Shown here piece by piece: positions 17,889 through 26,587 of a stretch of 64,000 bases of DNA. Under the pieces are notes generated by a model that saw only the letters and a program-made list of their open reading frames with translations, ran no database searches and had not been told where the DNA came from. The number at the start of each line of letters is the position of its first letter. The stretch's first letter is position 1. The position numbers were made by a program, and so were the translations under genes. Source of the DNA: Streptomyces griseoluteus (GTDB lineage: Bacteria > Actinomycetota > Actinomycetes > Streptomycetales > Streptomycetaceae); contig JOBE01000022.1 in NCBI GenBank assembly GCA_000717735.1, forward strand, positions 1 through 64,000, in the 5' to 3' direction.

Positions 17889-17932
17889 GCACCGGCCGCG
17901 GGAGAGGCCGGCGCACCGGCCGCGGGAGAGGC
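17889..17932. repeat. 20-bp direct repeat in spacer
   Basis: Two exact 20-base copies (17889-17908 and 17913-17932, beginning GCACCGGCCGCGG) directly follow the previous repeat pair. Being non-coding, the pair may reflect slippage or a protein-binding array. Confidence 0.75.
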
Positions 17933-18001
17933 TGCCGCGCCGGCCGCCGGAGCGGTCGTCGGCCTGGCCCCGGGGAGCCCCCAGATGGCAGAGTCGGCGT
18001 C

Positions 18002-18865
18002 ATGTCCGACAACGACGGCGGGATCTCGCGGATGGGCCCGGTGACGGCACTGCTCGACGCCACCGGGGTGTTCTTCAAGTCGGCGCGCGACGCCTTCCCC
18101 GGAGCGGGCGCGGCGGACTGGGCGGCGGCCGCCGCACTCGACCCCGACGCGTTCGGCCCCGGCGACGCCTGGCGGCTGGACTTCCGCTGCTTCGCCGTCG
18201 CCGACCCGGGCGGTACGGGCGGCTGGACCCTGATCGACGCGGGCGTCGGACCCGCCGAGGGGCCCGGGGCGCCCTGGTGTCCCGTGCCCGGCCGGCTGCC
18301 CGGGCTGCTCTCGGCGGCCGGGATCGACCGGTCCGACGTCCACACCGTGGTCCTGACGCATCTGCACGAGGACCACACCGGCTGGGCCGCCGACGCCGCC
18401 GGGCGGCCCTTCTTCCCCGATGCCCGGTACGTCGTCCAGCGCGCGGAGACCGCCGCCCTCGACCGGCGGGACCCCGTGTGGGACTGGGTGGTGGAGCCGC
18501 TCCGTACCGCGGGACAGCTGCACGAGGTCGACGGCCGGCACCGGCTGTGCCCCGGCCTCACGCTCCTTCCGACCCCCGGGCACACCCCCGGCCATCAGTC
18601 GGCCCTGGTCGAACGGCCGGACGGGCGGGACGTCCTCGTCACCGGCGACCTCCTCGTGCACGCCGTCCAGCTCGCCGCTCCGGGCGTGGCCTACTCCCAC
18701 GAACGCGACCAGGACGCGGCCCGCACCTCCCGTGAGGAGCTGCTCTCGCGGGCCGTCGACAGCGGGGCGCTGCTCGCGACGGCGCACCTCACCCGGCCGT
18801 TCGTCGAACCGCCGCCGGCTTCCTCACGGCGGAGCGACACCACTGAACGTCCGTCAGCTCCCTGA
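18002..18865 (+). CDS. MBL-fold metallo-hydrolase
   Basis: 287 residues. The metallo-beta-lactamase fold is shown by HLHEDH near 120-125, a later PGHTPGH segment and TGDLL with the bridging aspartate, enough for a two-zinc site. The family includes lactonases and thioesterases; the overall layout resembles the quorum-quenching lactonase/N-acyl-homoserine lactonase-like group (AHL lactonase is one option) but the substrate cannot be told. The gene is divergent from the ABC permease and its end overlaps the convergent ROK regulator by 12 bp. Confidence 0.85.
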   Translation: MSDNDGGISRMGPVTALLDATGVFFKSARDAFPGAGAADWAAAAALDPDAFGPGDAWRLDFRCFAVADPGGTGGWTLIDAGVGPAEGPGAPWCPVPGRLPGLLSAAGIDRSDVHTVVLTHLHEDHTGWAADAAGRPFFPDARYVVQRAETAALDRRDPVWDWVVEPLRTAGQLHEVDGRHRLCPGLTLLPTPGHTPGHQSALVERPDGRDVLVTGDLLVHAVQLAAPGVAYSHERDQDAARTSREELLSRAVDSGALLATAHLTRPFVEPPPASSRRSDTTERPSAP

Positions 18866-20062
18866 CGTGGCGTACGCCAGCGGGTCGGCCAGGACGTCGT
18901 GGAGGACGAGCGCCGCCGCACCCCGGGAGGCGTCGGTAGCGGCGGACGCGGCCCGCAGGCGGCCCGCGTCCGGGGTCCAGAGACCGGAGACCACGCGGGC
19001 GGACAGCTCCTCCGCGAGGGCGGGTGCCAGCCACGGCATCAACTGCGGGTAGATGCCGCCGAGGACGACCGCCTCGGGGTCGAGCAGGTTCACGGCTCCC
19101 GACAGGGCGCGCCCGAGCATCCGGCCCGCCTCCGCGAGCGCGGCGAGGGCGAGCGGGTCCCCCGTCCCGGCGCGGTGCGCCAGGTCCGGAACGCCGCTCG
19201 CCTCCGCCGACCGCAGGAGGGCGGCCTGCCCGGCGTACTGCTCGAGACAGCCCCGGGAGCCGCAGCGGCAGCGGCGGCCCTCCGCGTCGACGACGAGGTG
19301 GCCGATCTCACCGGCGAATCCGTGGGCGCCGCGCAGGAGTTCGCCGTGGACGACGATCGCGCCGCCGACGCCGATCTCCCCCGTCAGGTGCAGAAACGTG
19401 CGGAGGTCGCCGTGGGTGCCGAACCACAGCTCGGCGAGGGCAGCCATGTTGGCCTCGTTGTCGGAGGTCAGGGCGAGGCCCGCGGTGCCGGGCCGCAGCG
19501 CCGTGAGGGCCTCGCCGAAGAGGCGCTCCGCGTCGGCCTCGTGCCAGCCGAGGTTGGGGGCCTGCCGGACGGTTCCGCCGGAGACCAGGCCCGGCAGGGC
19601 GAGCCCGGCGGCGGCCGGGGCGAGCCGGTGCGCGGCGGCCTCCTCCAGGGCTTCGGCGGTGATACGGGCGGCCCTGGCCAGGACCTCGGGGGCGCCGGCC
19701 GCGCGGTTGTCGAGGCGTTCGGTGCGGCGGACGCGGTCGGTGCCGGTCAGGTCGACGACGCAGACCGTCACGTAGTCGACGTTGATCTCGACGCCGATCC
19801 CGGCCGGTCCGGTGTCGGCGGGCTTGAGGACGGTGCCCGGCCGTCCCGCCTGCCCGCTGAACGTCTTGCCCGACTCGACGAGGAAACCGAGGTCGAGGAG
19901 CTGCTCGACGAGGGAGGAGACGGCGGGCCGGGTGAGACCGACGCGGGCGGCGACGGCGGCCCGTGTGGTCTCCCCCGCGTCGTGGACGGTCCGCAGGACG
20001 AGGCTCAGGTTGTGCCGGCGCACGCCCGACTTGTCGGCCTTGGGTTCCGTGGGCTGGTTCAT
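18854..20062 (-). CDS. ROK-family transcriptional repressor, probable xylose repressor
   Basis: 402 residues. An N-terminal winged helix-turn-helix (about 15-75, RAAVAARVGLTRPAVSSLVEQL) is followed by a ROK sugar-kinase-like domain with the GEIGH and CRCGSRGCLEQY zinc-binding motif near 250-275. Proteins of this kind (XylR group) repress xylose genes and are released by xylose. The xylB-xylA pair is about 1 kb away, separated only by a DUF1349 gene, and a 23-bp palindrome lies between those divergent genes. I infer that this protein binds there. The gene ends 12 bp inside the convergent MBL gene. Confidence 0.85.
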   Translation of the reverse strand: MNQPTEPKADKSGVRRHNLSLVLRTVHDAGETTRAAVAARVGLTRPAVSSLVEQLLDLGFLVESGKTFSGQAGRPGTVLKPADTGPAGIGVEINVDYVTVCVVDLTGTDRVRRTERLDNRAAGAPEVLARAARITAEALEEAAAHRLAPAAAGLALPGLVSGGTVRQAPNLGWHEADAERLFGEALTALRPGTAGLALTSDNEANMAALAELWFGTHGDLRTFLHLTGEIGVGGAIVVHGELLRGAHGFAGEIGHLVVDAEGRRCRCGSRGCLEQYAGQAALLRSAEASGVPDLAHRAGTGDPLALAALAEAGRMLGRALSGAVNLLDPEAVVLGGIYPQLMPWLAPALAEELSARVVSGLWTPDAGRLRAASAATDASRGAAALVLHDVLADPLAYATSGS

Positions 20063-20150
20063 GGTGGGCCAGAGCCTAGTCGTCCCTTTCGCTCATCCGA
20101 AAAAACGGTCGAGCGGTCGACGTGCGCGTGGCCCGGGGCCGTCCTCGTCC

Positions 20151-20229
20151 GACACGGCCGGGTCGCCGACGCGGCCGGGTCGCCGTCGCAGGCCGGGTCG
20201 CCGACACGGTCAGGCCGCCGACGCGGTCG
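20151..20229. repeat. Tandem 17-bp GC-rich repeat
   Basis: Four to five imperfect copies of a 17-18 base unit (GACRCGGCCGGGTCGCC) between the ROK regulator and the DUF1349 gene. It is non-coding. The units sit just upstream of both divergent genes. Confidence 0.7.
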
Positions 20230-20334
20230 AAGCAACGGCCCGTGCCGGCGGCCGGTCGCGGTCGGCTTGGACTTTCGTCCCGGTCCGTGGATCCTTGTGC
20301 GATCCCGTGGCGGGCCCCCGGCCGGCTCGCGATC

Positions 20335-20940
20335 ATGACGGGTGTGAACATCGACATCTCGCTTCCTCTCGCGCTGCGCTGGGTGACCGCCCCGGCGGAG
20401 TGGTCCCTCGCCGACGGCGTCCTGACCGTCACCGCCGCCCCGTGCACGGACATCTTCACGGCCCCCGTCGGCGGGGCCGTGCGACGCGACGCCGCCGTGG
20501 CGCTGACCACTCCGCCGGACGGCGACTGGCAGTTCTCGGCCCGGCTCCGCGTCGGCTTCCGGTCCGCCTGGGACGCGGGCGCCCTCATCGTCTGGGCCGA
20601 CGACGGCCACTGGGCCAAGCTCAACTTCGAGCAGGCGCCCGACGGGGCCCCGAGCGTCTACTCGGTCGTGACCCGCGGACGGTCCGACGACGCGCTCGCC
20701 GGCCCGGTCGCGGCGGACGCGCTGTGGCTGCGCATCAGCCGGATCGAGGGGGCGTTCGCCTTCCACGTGTCGGAGGACGGCGCGTCCTGGCGGCTCGTGC
20801 GGCAGTTCGCCCTGGACTCCGTCGATGCCCCACAAGTCGGCATCGAGGTGCAGTCGCCCGTCGGCGAGGGGTGCCGGGTCGACTTCGACACCCTCCACCT
20901 GGCGCCCACCCGGCTGGCCGACCTCTTCGGCGGCGGCTGA
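20335..20940 (+). CDS. DUF1349 concanavalin-A-like protein
   Basis: 201 residues forming one jelly-roll domain of the DUF1349 type: a WSLADGVLTVTA opening, WQFSARLRVGF, GALIVWADDGHWAKLNFEQ and ISRIEGAFAFHVSEDGASW are typical. No signal peptide, so cytoplasmic. Such proteins resemble the C-terminal accessory domain of GH43 enzymes and are common beside sugar operons, but have no proven reaction. It lies between the ROK repressor and xylB and converges on xylB with a 6-bp gap. An in-frame GTG nine bases into the gene is a possible later start. Confidence 0.82.
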   Translation: MTGVNIDISLPLALRWVTAPAEWSLADGVLTVTAAPCTDIFTAPVGGAVRRDAAVALTTPPDGDWQFSARLRVGFRSAWDAGALIVWADDGHWAKLNFEQAPDGAPSVYSVVTRGRSDDALAGPVAADALWLRISRIEGAFAFHVSEDGASWRLVRQFALDSVDAPQVGIEVQSPVGEGCRVDFDTLHLAPTRLADLFGGG

Positions 20941-20946
20941 GCCCCC

Positions 20947-22440
20947 TTACGACGGTTCCGGACCGCCCAGCAGGGTCGGCGTGGCGGCCGAGAGAACTCC
21001 GGCGATCCGGTCCCAGGCCGCCTCGTCGCGGGTGACCGGAGGCAGGACGTCGCCCTTCCCCGCGCCCCAGGCGGTGGCCAGGGCCACGGGGTCGGCCCCC
21101 GTCACCGCACCGCCCGCGAGGGCCGCCGCGCCGAGCGCGACGAGTTCGGTGGCGGCGGGGACGACAAGCGGCCTGCCGGAGAGCCTGCGGACGGTCTCGG
21201 TCCAGGCCCGGCCCTGCGCGCCGCCCCCGATGAGCCGCAGCGGCCGGTCCCGTACGGCGGGATCGGCCGGGTCGAGGCCGCAGGCGGCGAGCAACCGGTC
21301 GAGGGCGTGCAGCACGGTGAAGGCCGCGCCCTCGTAGGCGGCGCCGAGGACCGCCCGGGGGTCGGTGCCGTGCCGGAGGCCGGTGACGAGTCCTGCGGCG
21401 TGCGGGAGGTCGGGGGTGCGTTCGCCGTCGAGGTACGGCAGGACGACCACCTCGCCTCCCGGTGTGACGTCCTCCCGGTCGAGGCCGAGGAGGGTGGCGA
21501 ACCGGTCGACGGCGAGGGTGCAGTTGAGGGTGCAGCCGAGCGGGAGGTGGGTGCCGTCGGTCGCGGCGAAGCCGGCGAGTCCCGGGTCGGCGGGGCGGGC
21601 GAGCGTCGCGGCGAAGACGGTGCCGGAGGTGCCGAGGCTGACGACCGGGTGGTCGAGGAGTCCCGCGCCGCCGAGGCCGAGGCCGACGGCGGCGGCCATG
21701 TTGTCGCCGGTTCCGGCGGCGACGGCGACGGTACGGGGCAGCCCGAGGGCCTCGGCGGCGGCCTCCGTGAGGGTGCCGACGCGGGTGGCGCCGCTCGGGG
21801 CGACCGTGGGCAGGAGGGCCTTGTCCAGGCCGATGAGGTCCAGGACGTCGGGGTCGTAGGTGCCGGTGGCGGTGCCGTACCAGCAGGTTCCCGAGGCGTC
21901 GCCGGGGTCGGTCACGGCCTGCCCGGTGAGGCGCTCGGTGAGGAAGTCGTGCGGGAGGCGGACCCCCGTGGCGGCCGCGGCCCGCTCCGGTTCGTTCTCC
22001 CGCAGCCACTGCCATTTGGCGGCGGTCATGGAGGCGACGGGGACGGATCCGGTGCGGGCCGTCCAGGAGGCGGGGCCGCCGAGGCGGGCGGCGAGGGCGG
22101 CCGCCTGGGGTGCGGAGCGGGTGTCGTTCCAGAGCAGCGCGGGGCGCAGGGGGCGGCCGTCGGCGCCGAGGGTGACGAGGCCGTGCTGCTGTCCGGCGAC
22201 CGCGATGCCGGTGACGGAGGCGGCCGGGACGCCGGCGTCCCGTACGGCGGCGCGGACCGCCGTGACGAGGGCGGTCCACCACTCCTCGGGGTCGGACTCA
22301 CGGGCGCCGCCGGCCCCGGTGACGGTGTGCGGGGCGCGGCCGATGCCGAGGAGTTCGCCGGTGTCCGCGTCGACGGCGGCGGCCTTGGTGGACTGCGTGG
22401 AGCTGTCCACGCCGATCACGATCGAGCGGCTGGTGGGCAC
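20947..22440 (-). CDS. xylB: Xylulokinase
   Basis: 497 residues, full-length FGGY-family kinase that phosphorylates D-xylulose with ATP. The N-terminal [10 protein letters not shown] phosphate-binding loop, AGQQHGLV near 66-73, the LWNDTRS substrate segment and the [13 protein letters not shown] motif identify xylulokinase. The GTG start has AGGTGAGG upstream. It is divergent from xylA with a 151-bp shared control region that holds a palindromic operator. Together they convert xylose to xylulose 5-phosphate for the pentose phosphate pathway. Confidence 0.95.
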   Translation of the reverse strand: MPTSRSIVIGVDSSTQSTKAAAVDADTGELLGIGRAPHTVTGAGGARESDPEEWWTALVTAVRAAVRDAGVPAASVTGIAVAGQQHGLVTLGADGRPLRPALLWNDTRSAPQAAALAARLGGPASWTARTGSVPVASMTAAKWQWLRENEPERAAAATGVRLPHDFLTERLTGQAVTDPGDASGTCWYGTATGTYDPDVLDLIGLDKALLPTVAPSGATRVGTLTEAAAEALGLPRTVAVAAGTGDNMAAAVGLGLGGAGLLDHPVVSLGTSGTVFAATLARPADPGLAGFAATDGTHLPLGCTLNCTLAVDRFATLLGLDREDVTPGGEVVVLPYLDGERTPDLPHAAGLVTGLRHGTDPRAVLGAAYEGAAFTVLHALDRLLAACGLDPADPAVRDRPLRLIGGGAQGRAWTETVRRLSGRPLVVPAATELVALGAAALAGGAVTGADPVALATAWGAGKGDVLPPVTRDEAAWDRIAGVLSAATPTLLGGPEPS

Positions 22441-22530
22441 GCCCTCACCTCATTCCTGTGCGGGGTCGTCGGCTGGTTCACATGGGGTCGATGCGCGACC
22501 GGGACTGGCGCCCGGGGGCGTCCGTCCCGT

Positions 22531-22553
22531 ATTAGTTATCTCAGAAAACAAAT
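22531..22553. promoter_or_regulatory. 23-bp palindromic operator, probable XylR site
   Basis: An AT-rich 23-base dyad (left half ATTAGTTATCT, centre C, right half AGAAAACAAAT) lies in the middle of the xylB-xylA spacer. Nine of eleven pairs are complementary, and the pattern (GTT..., ...AAC halves) suits ROK repressors of the XylR type. Placed to control both divergent genes. Confidence 0.75.
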
Positions 22554-22591
22554 CCGGCTGCCAGTACCGCTGCCCGTACCAGGGAGACACC

Positions 22592-23761
22592 ATGACGGAC
22601 CGCTTGTCGCCTACCCCCGAGGACCGCTTCACCTTCGGCCTGTGGACCGTCGGGTGGCAGGGCCGCGACCCCTTCGGCGAGGCCACCCGCCCCGCCCTCG
22701 ACCCCGTCGAGTCGGTCGAGCGCCTCGCCGGGCTCGGCGCGTACGGCGTCACGTTCCACGACGACGACCTCATCCCCTTCGGCGCCCCGGAGTCCGAGCG
22801 CGACGCGATCGTCAAGCGCTTCCGCGCGGCCCTCGACCGCACCGGTCTCGCGGTGCCGATGGCCACCACGAACCTCTTCGGCCACCCCGTCTTCAAGGAC
22901 GGCGCCTTCACCGCCAACGACCGGGACGTCCGCCGCTTCGCCCTGCGCAAGACGCTCCGCAACATCGACCTGGCCGTCGAACTCGGCGCCACGGTGTACG
23001 TGGCCTGGGGCGGCCGCGAGGGCGCCGAGTCCGGGGCCGCCAAGGACGTGCAGGTGGCGCTCGACCGGATGAAGGAGGCGTTCGACCTGCTCGGCCAGTA
23101 CGTCACCGAGCAGGGCTACGACCTGCGCTTCGCGATCGAGCCCAAGCCGAACGAGCCGCGCGGCGACATCCTGCTGCCCACCATCGGCCACGCCCTGGCG
23201 TTCATCGAGCGCCTGGAGCGCCCCGAGCTCGTCGGCGTGAACCCGGAGACCGGCCACGAGCAGATGGCGGGCCTCAACTTCCCGCACGGCATCGCGCAGG
23301 CCCTGTGGGCGGGCAAGCTCTTCCACATCGACCTGAACGGCCAGTCCGGCATCAAGTACGACCAGGACTTCCGCTTCGGGGCCGGCGATCTGCGTCAGGC
23401 GTTCTGGCTGGTGGACCTGCTCGAGACGGCCGGATACGCGGGGCCGCGCCACTTCGACTTCAAGCCGGTGCGTACGGACGGCTTCGACGGGGTGTGGGAG
23501 TCCGCGAAGAACTGCATGCGCAACTACCTGATCCTCAAGGAGCGCGCCGCCGCCTTCCGCGCCGATCCGGACGTCGTCGCGGCCCTCGCCGCCTCCCGGC
23601 TGCCCGAGCTCGCCGTCCCCACGGCCGCGGACGGCCTCGCGGGTCTGCTCGCCGACCCGACGGCGTACGAGACCTTCGACCCGGACGCGGCGGCCGCGCG
23701 CTCGATGGCCTTCGAGCACCTGGACCAGCTGGCCCTCGAGCACCTGCTCGGCGTGCGCTGA
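22592..23761 (+). CDS. xylA: Xylose isomerase
   Basis: 389 residues, the usual length of Streptomyces xylose isomerase, which interconverts D-xylose and D-xylulose (and glucose/fructose). Hallmarks are [13 protein letters not shown] near 50-62 with the catalytic His, the YVAWGGREG motif, [11 protein letters not shown] with metal ligands, and [15 protein letters not shown]. The AGGGAG site is ideally placed. The operator palindrome lies 38 bp upstream. The gene is strongly conserved. Confidence 0.97.
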   Translation: MTDRLSPTPEDRFTFGLWTVGWQGRDPFGEATRPALDPVESVERLAGLGAYGVTFHDDDLIPFGAPESERDAIVKRFRAALDRTGLAVPMATTNLFGHPVFKDGAFTANDRDVRRFALRKTLRNIDLAVELGATVYVAWGGREGAESGAAKDVQVALDRMKEAFDLLGQYVTEQGYDLRFAIEPKPNEPRGDILLPTIGHALAFIERLERPELVGVNPETGHEQMAGLNFPHGIAQALWAGKLFHIDLNGQSGIKYDQDFRFGAGDLRQAFWLVDLLETAGYAGPRHFDFKPVRTDGFDGVWESAKNCMRNYLILKERAAAFRADPDVVAALAASRLPELAVPTAADGLAGLLADPTAYETFDPDAAAARSMAFEHLDQLALEHLLGVR

Positions 23762-23818
23762 CCCTGCGCACGAAGGCCCCGTGCACGTCCCCGCGTGGGC
23801 AGGCCCCTCGTACGGAGG

Positions 23819-24892
23819 TCAGTGCCCGGCGAGCGTCGAACGGCGGACGACCAGTTCCGGCTGGAGCACGACGTGCTCGTGCCGGTGGTCGGCCGCCTGC
23901 TCGCCGGTCTCCTCCAGGAGCAGTTCGGCGGCCTTCGCCCCGAGCGTCAGCGCCGGCTGCCGTACGGAGGTCAGGGGTACGGTCGCCGCCGCCGCGAACT
24001 CGATGTCGTCGTAGCCGACGATGGCCATGTCCTCCGGGACCCGCACCCCTGCCGCGTAGAGCGCCTGGAGCACGCCGAGGGCCAGCAGGTCGTTCGCGCA
24101 GAAGACGGCGGTCGGGCGGTCGGGGAGACCGAGCAGCCGGGACCCGGCGTCACGCCCGGAGGCCACGTCGAGGCGGTCCGCCGGGAGTTCGCGCAGCGCC
24201 GACGCGGGCAGCCCGGCCTCGGCGAGCGCGAGCAGGGCGCCCTCGCGCCGGTCGCGGACCTGCTGGAGGTGCGAGGGTCCGCTGACGTACGCGAAGGACC
24301 GGTGCCCCGTCGCGGTGAGGTGCCGGATCGCCAGGGCTCCGCCGACCACGTCGTCCACCGAGACCGAGCAGCCGGCGTCATCGCCCGCCACCCGGTCGAC
24401 GAGCACCGAGGGGATGCCGTGCCGGCGGAACTCCCGCAGGTTGGCGCCGCTGGGGTCGGCGGGGGTGAGCAGGACGCCCCGGACGCGCTGCTCGGCGAAG
24501 AGACCGAGGTAGTCGGCCTCGTCCCGGGCGTTCTGGTCGCTGTTGCAGACCATGACGCCCAGGCCGGCCGCCTTGGCGGTGCGCTCGGCGCCCCGGGCGA
24601 TGTCGACGAAGAACGGGTTGCCCATGTCGAGGACGAGCAGCGCCATGATCCGGCTGCGGCCCGCCCGCAGCTGGCGGGCGGATTCGCTGCGCACGTAGCC
24701 GAGGCGGGAAATGACCCCCCGTACGTGCTGGAGCGTCGCGGGCGAGACCCGGTCGGGCTGGTTGATCACGTTGGAGACGGTGCCGACGGAGACTCCCGCC
24801 TCGCGTGCCACGTCCTTGATGCCGACGTTCCCGACGGGCCCGCCGCTACCGCCGCTCCCGCCGTTCCCGACCGTCCGCGCGGTGTCCGTCAT
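23819..24892 (-). CDS. LacI-family regulator, probably of rhamnose genes
   Basis: 357 residues. HTH IKDVAREAGVSVGTVSNVIN follows a glycine-rich leader of about 20 residues. A periplasmic-binding-like effector domain follows (MALLVLDMGNPFFVDIARGAE to the C-terminal SVRQPALTLGAKAAELLLE). An upstream GTG is possible but AGGTGG is correctly spaced for this ATG. It lies 101 bp downstream of rhaM on the same strand, so regulation of rhamnose use is inferred. Two TGAA-N4-TTCA palindromes before rhaM are plausible binding sites. Confidence 0.85.
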   Translation of the reverse strand: MTDTARTVGNGGSGGSGGPVGNVGIKDVAREAGVSVGTVSNVINQPDRVSPATLQHVRGVISRLGYVRSESARQLRAGRSRIMALLVLDMGNPFFVDIARGAERTAKAAGLGVMVCNSDQNARDEADYLGLFAEQRVRGVLLTPADPSGANLREFRRHGIPSVLVDRVAGDDAGCSVSVDDVVGGALAIRHLTATGHRSFAYVSGPSHLQQVRDRREGALLALAEAGLPASALRELPADRLDVASGRDAGSRLLGLPDRPTAVFCANDLLALGVLQALYAAGVRVPEDMAIVGYDDIEFAAAATVPLTSVRQPALTLGAKAAELLLEETGEQAADHRHEHVVLQPELVVRRSTLAGH

Positions 24893-24993
24893 CCGTCCCA
24901 CCTGGTCCGTCCTGCCCCTGCCACCACCCTGTCCGGGTGTGGTCCCGCCCCTCGTTTCATCCTAAGCGGCCCCACGCGTCCGCCCGGCTCACC

Positions 24994-25323
24994 TCACGCG
25001 AGGTGGAAGACCTCGGTCAGCGGGTGCATGGCCGCGTCGGGCGCCTGCCCGTCGAGCTCCTCGAAGAACTCCGCCATCTCGGCCTGCCAGCGGACGTTGA
25101 CCTCTGCGGCCTCCATCGCGGCGCGCGCCCGGTCGAAGTCCGGCGTCTCCAGATAGCCGACGAGGAGCCCGTCCTCGCGGAGGAACAGGGAGTAGTTGTG
25201 CCAGCCGGCGGCGGAGAGCGCCGCGAGCATGTCGGCCCAGACGTGCTCGTGACGCGCGCGGTACTCGTCCACGCGCCCGGCCCGGACCTTCAGCAGGAAA
25301 CAGACTCGCTGCATGTTCGCCAT
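24994..25323 (-). CDS. rhaM: L-rhamnose mutarotase
   Basis: 109 residues, a complete RhaM-type dimeric ferredoxin-like barrel (MQRVCFLLKVRAGRVDEYRARHEHVW, then NYSLFLREDGLLVGYLE). It interconverts alpha and beta anomers of L-rhamnose. GAGG lies before the ATG. None of the other rhamnose genes (isomerase, kinase, aldolase) is in the window. The promoter and two palindromic sites lie upstream. Confidence 0.93.
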   Translation of the reverse strand: MANMQRVCFLLKVRAGRVDEYRARHEHVWADMLAALSAAGWHNYSLFLREDGLLVGYLETPDFDRARAAMEAAEVNVRWQAEMAEFFEELDGQAPDAAMHPLTEVFHLA

Positions 25324-25336
25324 GGCGCCTCTTCAG

Positions 25337-25348
25337 TGAAATGTTTCA
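25337..25348. promoter_or_regulatory. Operator-like palindrome TGAAATGTTTCA
   Basis: Inverted repeat TGAAA-TG-TTTCA, 14 bp before the rhaM ATG, downstream of the predicted promoter, typical for LacI-type repression. Confidence 0.6.
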
Positions 25349-25363
25349 TTTCCTCGGGGCAGG

Positions 25364-25393
25364 ACGCTAGGACGGGAGTGGGGCTGCGGTCAA
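25364..25393 (-). promoter_or_regulatory. Predicted rhaM promoter
   Basis: On the minus strand TTGACC and TAGCGT are separated by 18 bases, with the -10 about 40 bp upstream of the rhaM start. A moderate match to vegetative sigma consensus. Confidence 0.5.
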
Positions 25394-25438
25394 GGCTCTT
25401 GACAACACCTCGGAGGACTGCGGGCTTCAGCCATGCAA

Positions 25439-25450
25439 TGAATCGATTCA
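25439..25450. promoter_or_regulatory. Operator-like palindrome TGAATCGATTCA
   Basis: Perfect 12-bp palindrome about 90 bp further upstream, sharing the TGAA-N4-TTCA pattern of the site next to rhaM. Two such sites suggest looping by a LacI-type repressor. Confidence 0.6.
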
Positions 25451-25532
25451 CGATGGCATCCGAAAACGCCCTCCCGAAACGACGAAGGAGCGGCCGGACC
25501 CTTGGGGGTCAGGCCGCTCCGGTTCCTCGCGG

Positions 25533-26558
25533 TCACGCCGATTCGCGGCGTACCAGCTCCGTCGGCAGGATGACCGCCGCCGGTTCCTCGCCCGCGATCC
25601 GGGCGAGCAGCGTCCGCACCATCTCGGTGCTGATCCGGTCCCAGGGCTGGCGGATGGTGGTCAGCGAGGGACGGGTGGACAGGGCCGCCGGGGAGTCGTC
25701 GAAACCGCCGACGGCGATGTCCTCCGGGACCCTGCGGCCCGCGCGGGCGAACGCGTCGAGGACGCCCTGCGCCATCAGGTCGGAGGCGACGAACACGGCG
25801 TCGATGTCGGGGGCGCGTTCCAGGAGGACGCGGGCCGCCTCCTCGCCGCTGACCCTGCTGTAGTCACCGGGGGCGATCAGGGTCTCGTCGGCGGGCAGGC
25901 CGCACTCGGCGAGCGTCTCGCGGTATCCGGCGAGGCGCTCCACCCCGCCGGGGGTATCGGGCGGTCCGGTGACGGTGGCGATCCGGCGCCGCCCCGAGGC
26001 GTACAGATGGCGGACCATGTCGCGGGCGCCGTCGCGGTCGTCGGCGGCGACGTAGCCGATCTTGGCGGTCTGGCCGAGCGGCTTGCCGCAGGCGACGACG
26101 GGGACGCCCGCCTCGTGCAGCCGGGCCACCACGGGATCGCCGGAGTGGCTGGAGACGAGGAGGACGCCGTCGACGTGACCGGCCTCGATGTAGCGGAGGT
26201 TGCGGCGGCGTTCGTCCTCGGTGCCGGCGATCATCAGGAGAAGCGGGATGTCCTGGGCCGCGAGCGCCTGGGTGCAGGCGCGGAGCAGCACGTTGAAGTT
26301 GGGGTCCTCGAAGAACCGCTCCTGGGGTTCGGTCAGGAGGAAGGCGACCGAGTCGGACTTGCCAGTGATCAGCGAGCGGGCGTGCCGGTTGACGACGTAT
26401 CCCGTTCTTCGGATCGCGGCGTCGACGGCCGCCTTCGCCGTCGGGCTGACGTAGTGGCCGCCGTTGAGGACTCGGGAGACGGTGCCGCGCGAGACGCCGG
26501 CCTCGCGGGCCACGTCGTGGATGGTCGCCGGACGGCGCCTGCTCGCTGCTGTGCTCAT
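25533..26558 (-). CDS. LacI-family regulator of galactan operon
   Basis: 341 residues. HTH ATIHDVAREAGVSRGTVSRVLNG is complete and is followed by the effector domain (GGFDDSPAALSTRPSLTTIRQPW at the end). The ATG follows GAGGGGA. It starts 29 bp after the stop of the permease gene and is the last gene of the sugar ABC operon. A matching LacI-type palindrome (TGTGAGCGTTCACA) overlaps that operon's start, so autoregulation by galacto-oligosaccharide is likely but inferred. Confidence 0.85.
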   Translation of the reverse strand: MSTAASRRRPATIHDVAREAGVSRGTVSRVLNGGHYVSPTAKAAVDAAIRRTGYVVNRHARSLITGKSDSVAFLLTEPQERFFEDPNFNVLLRACTQALAAQDIPLLLMIAGTEDERRRNLRYIEAGHVDGVLLVSSHSGDPVVARLHEAGVPVVACGKPLGQTAKIGYVAADDRDGARDMVRHLYASGRRRIATVTGPPDTPGGVERLAGYRETLAECGLPADETLIAPGDYSRVSGEEAARVLLERAPDIDAVFVASDLMAQGVLDAFARAGRRVPEDIAVGGFDDSPAALSTRPSLTTIRQPWDRISTEMVRTLLARIAGEEPAAVILPTELVRRESA

Positions 26559-26587
26559 GCTGTGTGATTCCCCTCGATCCCCTGTGT

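Noticed and set aside
21307..24285. 992-codon plus frame covering xylB to the LacI gene
   Set aside because: Shadow of xylB, xylA and LacI; none of its segments has recognisable domains.
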